Origin: Klebsiella pneumoniae
Lineage (GTDB): Bacteria; Pseudomonadota; Gammaproteobacteria; Ga0077536
DNA length: 64,000 bases
Assembly (NCBI GenBank): GCA_945862315.1
Contig: CAMAXW010000003.1
Location: forward strand, 1-64,000
Direction of reading: 5' to 3'
How positions within the stretch are numbered: the first letter of the stretch is position 1; every line of letters starts with the position of its first letter. The notes under the pieces were generated by a model that did no database searches, had not been told where the DNA came from, and was given only the letters and a program-made list of their open reading frames with translations. Both the position numbers and the translations under genes were made by a program. Shown here piece after piece: positions 44,260-52,000 of the stretch.

Positions 44260-44614
44260 CGAAAGGCTTAAATGCCAGCCGGTGATGTCGGGTTTGCAGC
44301 GGAACTTCGGGAGCCGATAGTGAGCGCGTGAAACTATCTCGGTACCGCAAGCGGCGCTCGCCGCGTTCTTGCCATGACTTGAATCCTGCTGAGTTGTAGA
44401 CGGTTGGTGGTTATGCAATGCAGGGTCGGGTTGGTCAGTTCGATGGTTGCGATGACTAAATACTTCGGGCCAGTCTGGATGATGCTTTTTGGCGTTCACC
44501 CAGTGCCGCCTAGTCTCCCGTGTTTGTGAATCAGCCTCACTTGTAATGTGCCGTTTTTTTGGCATATAAACATCTATGCGTCTATGCATCGACCAACCCT
44601 TGAAGGAGCACACC
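44260..44614. other. Junction region without a supported gene
   Basis: About 350 nt between the foreign segment and the RHH gene. Composition drops to a more even GC content. Long minus-strand frames cross it but show no ribosome site or family. The last 60 nt hold the promoter region of the RHH gene, with an AAGGAG ribosome site at 44602-44607. Confidence 0.4.
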
Positions 44615-44860
44615 ATGAATTCAGTCCGCTGGAACCTCGCGGTATCCGCTGAAACAGACCAGACGTTGCGCATGTTTCTGGCCAGCCAGGGCGGAGGCAG
44701 GAAGGGGGATTTGTCGCGCTTTATCGAGGAAGCGGTGCGGGCGCACATTCTGGAGTTGAGCGCGGAACAGGCCAAAGCCGACAACCAGAGAGTCGGTGAA
44801 GGTGATCTTGCCAAAAAGAGGACTGGCACACCAGGAAGACGCGCTACATCAACCATCTGA
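44615..44860 (+). pseudogene. Ribbon-helix-helix antitoxin, 3' end replaced
   Basis: MNSVRWNLAVSAETDQTLRM then FLASQGGGRKGDLSRFIEEA is a well-known RHH antitoxin start found with PIN-domain toxins. The match continues to about ADNQRVGEGDLA; from about 44808 the protein reads unrelated residues (KKRTGTPGRRATSTI) because another gene's remnant is joined in a different frame. The DNA-binding part is complete, so a truncated repressor could still be made. The toxin gene is gone. Confidence 0.7.
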
Positions 44861-45099
44861 ATACGGTCGATCAGGAGACCCTGCTCGTTTCTCTGTCCGA
44901 CAAGATCCATAGTGCCAGGTCTATCCTCCGCGACCTCCGAAAGCCCGAGATCGGCGCTTCAGTCTGGGCGCGTTTCAAGAACCCCAAGAAGGATACGCTT
45001 TGGTATTATCGCGAACTCGCGGATACCTTTCGGAGATTACGGTCAGGGCAATTGGCAAATCAATTGACAGAGATCGTTGAGGTTCTCGAAAACTCGTAG
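44821..45099 (+). pseudogene. 3' fragment of an HD-domain phosphohydrolase gene
   Basis: In a frame different from the RHH gene, the sequence reads TRKTRYINHLNTVDQETLLV, SLSDKIHSARSILRDL and WARFKNPKKDTLWYYREL to a TAG at 45097. This is the C-terminal half of small HD-domain (Rel/SpoT-like or YfbR-like) hydrolases: the second Asp of the HD site lies in SDKIHSAR. The N-terminal half with the HD dyad is missing, and there is no start codon. Confidence 0.7.
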
Positions 45100-45101
45100 A
45101 A

Positions 45102-45422
45102 TTGGGACGACCCCTTCTGAGTTATCCACAAGAACCTGTGGCCCCATCGACGATGCTGGGGTCATCTACGCAATTTTGTGTGCCGGCCGGCCCGAGCCTC
45201 CTTCCCGAGGCAGCACTTGGCTCCACTCTATTGCATGTCGCGATTGGGCTAGGACGGGGGGTGATTCCAAACTTGACCTCTGCCGGCTGCAAGATGTGCT
45301 GCTTTTATCAATGGTTTAGCATCCCTCGTTGTGGGGTCGCAGTTGCATGCGATTTGATGTCACTGGTCTTGCGTCACCGTTTGATACGAATAGATGAATT
45401 GCTGGTTGGAGCGTCGCTCTGA
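45102..45422 (+). CDS. Doubtful ORF, coupled to the next gene
   Basis: An open frame of 106 codons starts TTG or at the internal ATG (MLGSSTQFCVPAGPSLLPEA) and ends in TGATG, so its stop overlaps the start of the EEP gene by one base. The peptide is Cys- and Leu-rich near its end (CKMCCFYQWFSIPRCGVAVA). No family is recognised and no clear ribosome site is visible. The coupling is the only support for it being real. Confidence 0.3.
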   Translation: MGRPLLSYPQEPVAPSTMLGSSTQFCVPAGPSLLPEAALGSTLLHVAIGLGRGVIPNLTSAGCKMCCFYQWFSIPRCGVAVACDLMSLVLRHRLIRIDELLVGASL

Positions 45423-46117
45423 TGCGGATATTGAGCCTGAATATTCGTCACGGGGGCGGCCAGAGGATCGATGCGATAACCGATTACGTAAAAAGCATTG
45501 CTCCGAGTGCTGTGGTCCTTACAGAATTCAGAAATGGCCGGAGCGGTGAGCGACTCCGGTTGGCCTTGGCCGGTCTGGGACTCGTGAACCAGTTGACGCC
45601 AGACGTTCAGGAGCAACGCACAAACAGCGTGCTAATCGCGGCATCGGTCCCGATCGTTAAGGCACCACTCGTCCCGCCGGCTTCAGATGCTCACCGGATA
45701 GTGGCCTGCAGCATTGGCGGTCTCGTTCTTTGCGGGGTCTATTTTGCGCTCCGCGAAGCAAAGATGCCGCTATTCGATTTCCTACTCGAAGGGCCGGCCG
45801 AGTTGCGGCATGGAGCCCTTTTGGTCGGCGATTTCAATACGGGATTTCATTTCCTTGACGAAAAAGGCGCAACTTTTATCGGTGCAGATCGTTTTGCTCG
45901 GTTGAAGGAGCGCGGGCTGGTGGATCTATGGCGGCGCCAGCACGGAGAGAACGCTCGAGAATATAGTTGGTTTTCGCAAACAGCGGGAAACGGCTTCAGG
46001 ATCGACCATGCGCTTGCAACCGCAGACGTGGCTCCTCGCATTGTCTCATGCCAGTACGATCACAGTACGCGAGGGACGCTGACTGATCACTCGGCGCTAA
46101 TCATCGATCTCGAATGA
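45422..46117 (+). CDS. Endonuclease/exonuclease/phosphatase (EEP) family protein
   Basis: The 231-residue protein has the EEP catalytic set: MRILSLNIRHGGG (Asn), VLTEFRNG (metal-binding Glu), VGDFNTGFHF (Asp/Asn), GFRIDHALA, and LTDHSALII (the final Asp-His). Members cut DNA or RNA or remove phosphates from lipids and sugars; the target here cannot be told. It sits in a zone of nucleic-acid enzymes and fragments and is intact. Confidence 0.85.
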   Translation: MRILSLNIRHGGGQRIDAITDYVKSIAPSAVVLTEFRNGRSGERLRLALAGLGLVNQLTPDVQEQRTNSVLIAASVPIVKAPLVPPASDAHRIVACSIGGLVLCGVYFALREAKMPLFDFLLEGPAELRHGALLVGDFNTGFHFLDEKGATFIGADRFARLKERGLVDLWRRQHGENAREYSWFSQTAGNGFRIDHALATADVAPRIVSCQYDHSTRGTLTDHSALIIDLE

Positions 46118-46164
46118 AACTCTGAAGGCCGAGCAAGGTATGGCGCGGTTTACTGCCAATCAGG

Positions 46165-46920
46165 TCAAGCCGTAGGACCCGAACTTGGGCACGGACTTTT
46201 TATGTAAGGGTTCTCAGTGTGTCTGCCCGCGATAAACGCTCGGGTCTGCGCTTCACTCCATTCAAATTGCTCGTGCGTGATTGAGCCACGGGAAAGCTCG
46301 TAGATCTGCCAAACTCGGTAGGTGTTGAGCACGTCGGTTTCGCAGTACTAGGCGACCTCTGCGATGCGCCCGTCAGCGACGAACCCTTCGACTTGGCTTC
46401 CATCCACCCCGCCGGGCTTTCCATCAAGGCCAAGGACCTTGCTGATGGCGTCTAGACTGACCTTGGCGGTGGGGGTGGGGGTGAAGGATCCAAGAACCTC
46501 GCAAAGATCAAGCGCGTCGTCGCTGTACCGGTTGAAGTAGGGGCGGCCGCAGAGGCCAGCCGCAGAGACCCTGTTGACCATCGCGCGGTAGCGCAGGACG
46601 GGGAGGTCAAAACTGCTCCCGTTGAAGGTGATTAGCTGGGGATGAAGTTGAGCGATCCGGTCGACACACGAACTGATGAGTTCGCCTTCGGAACGCTCAC
46701 CCATGTGCGGCGCACCTAGAGCGTCGATGTGCCAGCCCTTTTCTCGGCGCGAAGCGACCAGCGCACCAATGCACGCGATCTTGTGAAGCGGCGCTTTGGG
46801 GAATCCGGTTCCCAACGCGGCCCTGACATCCTCAGGCGAAGCGTCCTTCATCCCCAACATTCGGGCGGCTGCATCCACTTCGAGTATGGTCTCAAGGTCC
46901 CAGACGATCGCGCTAGCCAT
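46165..46920 (-). pseudogene. PolB-type 3'-5' exonuclease interrupted by an amber codon
   Basis: The frame starts MASAIVWDLETILEVDAAAR (Exo I motif DxE) and has LITFNGSSFDLPVLRYRAMV (Exo II) in the style of predicted 3'-5' exonucleases related to PolB. At 46348-46350 it meets TAG immediately before YCETDVLNTYRVWQIYELSR, which is the Exo III motif (YxxxD), and then stays open to 46165. The stop removes the third catalytic acid and the last about 60 residues. It is probably a recent inactivation, unless the codon is read through. Confidence 0.8.
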
Positions 46921-47061
46921 GCACCGCCCCCGAGGGTTGTTTGCTCAAATGATGTGGACTGGATCGCCTAAGAATTCTCAAGTGAAATCGAGTTTTTCCT
47001 TGCATTAGCGAGCTGGAGTAGCGATACCCATTCCAGCATCAAGAGTGGGGCCATTGCCCTC

Positions 47062-47172
47062 GCCAACCTGCCTTCCCGGGCAAGGTGGTTCCCGAGAGGG
47101 GATGCGGCCTTCGGCAACGAAACGGGTCGCATGAGCGCAACGTCTCCTCGGGAAGCCGATGGAGGTTTTTTT
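47062..47172 (+). ncRNA. Structured RNA element, copy 1, with intrinsic terminator
   Basis: This copy shares a core with 47350-47433: GCCAACCT, then GGGCAAGGTGGTTCC, a GNRA-capped hairpin (CCC-GAGA-GGG, 47091-47100), ATGCGGCC, GGCAAC, CGGGTC and GCATGA. CCAACCT can pair with AGGTGG, ATGCG (47102-47106) with CGCAT (47128-47132), and GCC with GGC around a short loop. It is followed by a hairpin CTCCTCGG-GAAG-CCGATGGAG and a run of seven T (47144-47172), an intrinsic terminator. Conserved folding with differing stem bases suggests a real RNA, possibly a riboswitch aptamer. I do not recognise its class. Confidence 0.6.
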
Positions 47173-47233
47173 GTGCCAATCGTGGCGAAGCCAGCAGACA
47201 GTCGGCCATGTTGGATTGTCAAAGCGACTGCGA

Positions 47234-47265
47234 TGCCGCAAGTGAGAGCACTTGCTGGTGCGGCA
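47234..47265 (+). other. Strong hairpin between the two RNA copies
   Basis: CAAGTG (47239-47244), AGAG, CACTTG (47249-47254) form a perfect hairpin, extended by TGCCG (47234-47238) with CGGCA (47261-47265) after a 6-nt bulge. No T run follows, so it is not an intrinsic terminator. It may be another part of the long leader RNA. Confidence 0.55.
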
Positions 47266-47349
47266 GCTGACTGAGATCGTAAAAGGAACACTCGACTAGG
47301 TAACGTACTGACCAGAGCGAATTGCATTGCGAGCGAGGCTGACGCCTCC

Positions 47350-47470
47350 GCCAACCTACCCGACCCGGGCAAGGTGGTTCCGCCGAAAGGCGGCATGCGG
47401 CCCTTGATGGCAACCGAGCGGGTCCCGGCATGAAAGTGCGTCAATCCTCCTCCGCCAACTTGAAGGAGGA
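47350..47470 (+). ncRNA. Structured RNA element, copy 2, with ribosome-site-hiding hairpin
   Basis: The second copy of the core (47350-47433) has the same order of conserved blocks. Its GNRA hairpin is CCGCC-GAAA-GGCGG (47380-47393), with different stem bases from copy 1 but the same fold. Right after it TCCTCCT (47445-47451) can pair perfectly with AGGAGGA (47464-47470), the ribosome site of the ORF starting at 47476. This would mask translation starts. Two related aptamer-like cores, one with a terminator and one with translational control, look like a tandem riboswitch. Confidence 0.6.
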
Positions 47471-47475
47471 ATTCC

Positions 47476-47658
47476 ATGCCGAGAGCGTCACGCGCCAAAC
47501 CCGCTGCTACCGTCGACCTTGAGGGAGAGGTTCCTCAGGCAGCTTCGGGGCCTGACGGGCCGTTTAAGCGCTTGGGCCTGCACGACCTGGAAGGGATTAC
47601 GCCCATCCTATTGGCTGCATTGGCAACGGAAGAGCCGCTGCTGCTGATCGGGGGCTAG
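47476..47658 (+). pseudogene. MoxR-like AAA ATPase, cut at the Walker A motif
   Basis: The 60-residue reading frame has the N-terminus of a MoxR-type AAA+ ATPase (LHDLEGITPILLAALATEEP, LLLIGG) and breaks off exactly where the Walker A GxxGxGKS should follow. The next bases read TAGGAACTACAACC and then DNA unlike an ATPase. A strong ribosome site (AAGGAGGA) lies 5 nt before the ATG. The rest of the gene was lost, probably through the mobile element whose remains lie at 47884-48405. No gene is supported in 47659-47883. Confidence 0.65.
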
Positions 47659-47883
47659 GAACTACAACCGCCCCATACGACGGATAGCGAGGCTCGCCGG
47701 GGATGGGTTCGAGCACCGTCAAGAGGCCTGACCGCGCCGTACGGCGATTGATCCCCTGAATTTCACTGGACCATGACATGGGCGCGCCATCGAGACCCTT
47801 TCCTGCCGAGAAATATCGAGCGTCTGGTGGGCCGGGCGTGAGCGACACCGAGCCGGGTGTCAGGCCAGCTTCGCAGCCATGCG

Positions 47884-48405
47884 TCAGAGAGAGGTCTGCC
47901 GGCAGCCTGCTTCGTGCAAGCCCGGCAACGCTTGTTGCGGCGGCGCTCGGGCGAAGGGTCTGAAGATTGGAGTCGCGGCCTCAGCGCGCCGGTCGAGGTG
48001 CTCAAGGATCTTCTTGATCGCGATCGGATCTTCGATGCCCGCAATGCTGTGCAGGGATGCACGAATGCCGCGTGCGCAGGATGCGCAGGAGCGATCAGGC
48101 GGTACCGAATATTCCCCTGAGTAGTGAGCGACAACCGCTCAGTCGAGACCGCCGGGCGCGTGATATAAGCGACACAGGCGTTCGAGCTTCTCGCGTTCAT
48201 GCGCCTCGCTCGCCACCCCGGCATGCAACGAGAACCCAGCGGCTTTCGCGGCAGCGCTGTTGTCGTCTGCTGCGGCGACTGCTGGCACTGTCTGCAAAGT
48301 GAACGCCTTGCGCCCCTGATGAGGGCCGAGCGCGATGTGGTAGGTAATCGAATGCCCCAATAGATCATTGAAGGCAGAGACCTCGGCCGGATCCAATATC
48401 AGAAA
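47884..48405 (-). pseudogene. IS91-family transposase remnant
   Basis: Several frames together give the middle and end of an IS91/IS801 Y2 transposase: FNDLLGHSITYHIALGPHQG, AGFSLHAGVASEAHEREKLE and RLCR in one frame, YITRPAVSTERLSLTTQGN in another, and CASCARGIRASLHSIAGIED with IAIKKILEHLDRRAEAATP in a third, ending at 47884-47886. At least two frameshifts and an internal deletion (the FDPLDFIARLAALV part is missing) make it inactive. IS91 elements insert next to GAAC or CAAG; GAAC lies at the broken end of the moxR-like gene. Confidence 0.75.
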
Positions 48406-48555
48406 ACTGCTCTCAAAATCCCGGACCAGCAGTCCTTGGGCATCGAAAAAAACGACCGGATACATCGGCTCGAGCGGCCGACTCTGCCTAGCGATCGCCT
48501 CTGCCATCAGTTTGTCCGACCTGCAGTCAATCAAACCGCCTTGATATACACGCAA
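48406..48555 (-). pseudogene. IS256-family transposase fragment, fused to the IS91 remnant
   Basis: DKLMAEAIARQSRPLEPMYP followed by VVFFDA is the signature of IS256-family transposases (WQxRPLEPxYPVVFFDALRV). Only about 45 residues survive. The frame then runs without a break into the IS91 remnant, making one chimeric ORF (48139-48555) that encodes no complete protein. Two insertion sequences were thus joined by deletion. Confidence 0.7.
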
Positions 48556-48942
48556 ATAGTTGGCTTTGTCGTCTGCAGATCCCTTGACCGAACACTAGGA
48601 CCGATCCGACTCTTGTCTACAAACAGCACCGGCATAATCGCGTTTTGCGCTTCATCGCCTGCTCTTGCTACTCAGCCTCCTTGGCACTTGTCCCATGAGA
48701 CCAGGACATCTAGAACGGCTGGGTTTCCCCAACAGGCCCGCAGGTGAAATTTGACCCACGAACGTACGGGGCTGGACGCGATCATCTGAGGCACTGCTAA
48801 GCTTTCCACGCGCGCCCGTCTCAGTTATCTCCCGTCAGGGTTGCTGAGACAGAATTAAGTCCCGGTAGCGGCAGATAGTGCGCAACGCAGGCAACCAGAC
48901 GGACCGAAAGGTGGTGTGAATACGCGGTGTCTACACTATTCT
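48556..48942. other. Intergenic region upstream of the autotransporter
   Basis: No gene is supported. The left part is probably more insertion-sequence debris. The right part (about 48870-48942) must contain the autotransporter promoter; TACACTATTCT near 48931 could include a -10 element but no convincing -35 was found. Confidence 0.35.
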
Positions 48943-48966
48943 GGGTTTGGGTTTGGGTTTGGGTTT
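48943..48966 (+). repeat. Four GGGTTT units (G-quadruplex-capable) before the autotransporter
   Basis: (GGGTTT)x4 gives four runs of three G with 3-nt loops on the strand that is also the coding strand of the autotransporter, ending 79 nt before its ATG. Short tandem units like this can change copy number by slippage, altering promoter spacing or leader folding, a common way to phase-vary surface proteins. The sequence alone shows the repeat, not the variation. Confidence 0.85.
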
Positions 48967-49045
48967 GAAAATGCAATGGTCGGCAGGAAAGCCAACACCC
49001 GATGGCGCGCCCCGCAAGGCCGGCAACTCAACAGGTGCCTGAAAT

Positions 49046-52000
49046 ATGACGCGTGCGACTGACGAACAATTGGACAGGCGGGTGGCAGGCGCAGCGCCAT
49101 CGCCTGATGCGTGGTCTGCGGGCAAATCCGCCGCTGCGCGCGCGCGACGGCCCCCATTGTGGGCCGTCTGGGGTTTGGTCGCAGGGCAGCTGTGGGCGGT
49201 GCCAGCGACGTTCGCGCAAAGCGTCGTCACTCAGGGCGTGGTGGGAGGCTTCACGGCCGCGCAGGAAAACGTCGTGTTTCCCAGCGTTGTTCTCAGCCCC
49301 GGATCACCCCCCGCCCTCGTGTTGTTGACTAACCCTCAAACCACGGTCAACTACAGCCTCACCGTGACTTCCGTCACCGGGAGCAACTACAGCAGCGGTG
49401 GCCTGGGTGCGTTGTTCCAGGGGTCCGTTACGGGCTTCAGCCTCGAAGGTGGTGGTGCGCAAAGCGATACCTCCGGTTCTTTCCCGACGATGGCGGGGCC
49501 AAACGTCACCCTCACCAATTTTGCCTCGTTGGCAGGTAATACCCAGACGGCAGTGCTGCCTTCGGGTGCCGCTTGGGGCTACTCCACCCTAGCAGGCACG
49601 ATCAACGCCTTCGGGGTGTTGGCGGGTGTCAGTTTGGCCGAAGCGGCGTGGGGAAACGGAAAATCAGATGGTTGGTCTAACGGTGGCCCAGGCGGTGCTG
49701 TGACGGCCAACCACGCCGCGGGGTCGCTCAATGTTGCCCCGCCGTCATCAGGTTCTTGGGCCATGTCGGGCCTGCCGTGGCAGCCTTACCTGAGCGGCCT
49801 AACCGCCTTTTCGAGCGGCGCTCAGGGTTTGCAAAATAACTCTAACGAGGGCGGCAGCGGCCCAGGGGGTGCGGGCGGCGCGCTGAATGTGACCACCGCC
49901 GCAGGCAGCGAAATCAATCTCTACGATGCACCGTCTTCCACGGCACACGGGCCGATCGTGCTCAACGGCATCACGGCCCTGTCGCAGGGCGGGGCCAACG
50001 GCTACAACTGCGATCGAGACAACTGCAACAGCATCGGCTTTGTCAACTACGATTTCTATGCTGCCGGGGCCGGCGGGGCGGTGGCGGTAACGCACAATGG
50101 CGCGATTATGAGCGTCGGCACCGACGACCTAGGCGACTATGATCTGGTTCAGGGACAGATTGGCATCTCGGCCACCTCGCTCGGCGGATCGCTGGCGTGC
50201 CCGGACAATCCTCAGGGGTCTGGGAATGCTGACTGCGAAGTACCGAGTAACACCGGAGCGCCGCAAGCGGGCAGTGCCAGCGCAGTAACGGTGACCCTCG
50301 GTTCGACGGGTTCGATTCTCCTCACCGACGGCAGCGCTATCGGAATTTTGGCCGCCAGCAGCGCGGGTGACTCCTCGGATCCCAACTACAACGGCACGAC
50401 CACCGCCGGCGACGTAGCGGTAACTCTAGACGCGGGCGCGCAGATCAACACAGGCAGCAGCGCGTCCACCTACGCTGCGGGTATCTTGGCGATTAGCACC
50501 GGAAGTTCTAGCGTTCTCACGCCGTTCACGGTCCAAACCATTGCGAGTGGTGGCGCGGCGGCACCCGGCAACGTCACGGTTACCAATGATGGCTTAATCG
50601 CCACTGCAGGTACTCTGTCGGTGGGTATTGGCGCGTTTAGTGTCGGCGGCGGCGGTATTTTCGCCCAAGCTGATCCGAACAGCGTGAGTAATCTTGGCAG
50701 CGCTAGCGGGGGGGGCAGCGCCGGCGCGAAAACTGTCAACGTGAGCAATGCTGGCAGCATTTCCACTCTCGGCGCTTCCGCCTTTGGCATCGTTGCGTTC
50801 AGCGGTATGGCCGGCGGGTTGGTCGCGGCAGATGGCAACGCCGTGATCCAAGCCAACGGCGCAGTAACTTCCGGCGTCATTCTGGGAAATTCGTCCAGCA
50901 ATTCCGCAGGTTCTCCGGGGGGGTCGGTGAACGTCACTAACACCGGCACCCTTAGCACTGGGGATGGGGCGAACGGCGGCGTGATGGCGATCGGCGTGGT
51001 GGCGCAAAGTATTGGCGGAGGGGGGGGTAGTGCGGGCGGACGGGGCGCGGTGGCCTTTGTGGGCGACGCAGGCGGCGCAGGCGGTACGGGCGGTGCGGTA
51101 AATGTTGCCAATCAAGGCCTCATTACCAGCCAAAATGACGGCGCTATTGGCATCTTGGCGCAAAGCGTGGGCGGCGGTGGCGGCAACGGCGGCAATAGCC
51201 GCGGACTCTTCGTGGCGGTGGGTGGCCGCGGGGGCGGCGGCGGCAATGGCGGCACAGTGAGTACGAACCTGCAGGGTCTGGCGGCATCCGACGTAGGGAC
51301 CATCACGACTGGCGGCGATTTCGCTGCCGGTTTGTTGGCACAAAGCATCGGCGGCGGGGGCGGCAACGGCGGCTACGCCAAGTCGGCTGGGGAGTTTTTC
51401 TCCGCCTCGATCGGCGGCAGCGGCGGTAGCGGCGGCGACGGCGGTAGCGTCGACTTCAGTTCCCTCGACTTCGTGCTCACGACCGGCGCCCTCGCCGCCG
51501 ACAGCGGCGAAGGCTCGCCTGGGGTGTTGTTGCAAAGCGTGGGCGGCGGCGGTGGCAACGGTGGTGCGGCCCTGACTCATAGTGTCGGGGTGGGGTTTTC
51601 TGCCGCAATGGCCTTGGGCGGCGGCGGCGGCGATGGCGGGGACGGTGGCACGGTTAACGCCGCCCCGGCGGCGACTGCTTTCACCACCTATGGGGTAGAC
51701 GCCATCGGCTTGTTGGCCCAGAGCATCGGCGGGGGGGGCGGGAGCGGTGGCTTGGCGCTAGCGAAAGCGCTGGCGATCGCCGCTGATCCCGAACTGCCGA
51801 GCGTTACGGCCACTTTCAGCTTGGGTGGCACGGGCGGCTTGGGAGGTTCCGGCGGCGCGGTGTTGTTGTCCGCCCTAACGAGTGCCATTCGGACCTTTGG
51901 CGACGGCTCGACGGGCCTTCTGGCGCAGAGTATCGGCGGGGGCGGGGGCAGCGGCGGTGACGCAACGGCTGCCTCCAGCGCAACCGCTACACCTTCGGTC

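Noticed and set aside
44101-44910. 269-codon minus-strand ORF at the junction region
   Set aside because: It runs opposite the RHH antitoxin and across the border of the foreign segment, with no family or start signal.
47062-47134. A tRNA, Y RNA-like (tRNA-mimic) or known riboswitch class
   Set aside because: No acceptor or T-loop consensus (GTTCGANTC), and the conserved blocks did not match the TPP, cobalamin, SAM, glycine, c-di-GMP, fluoride or SAH patterns I know.
47234-47265. Integron attC site
   Set aside because: The hairpin lacks the terminal RYYYAAC/GTTRRRY boxes and no integrase or cassette genes are near.
46968-47498. 176-codon minus-strand ORF across the RNA elements
   Set aside because: Its peptide shows an internal repeat only because the two RNA copies lie beneath it; there is no ribosome site or family.
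48436-48747. 103-codon plus-strand ORF
   Set aside because: It lies opposite the IS256 fragment and has no family match or ribosome site.
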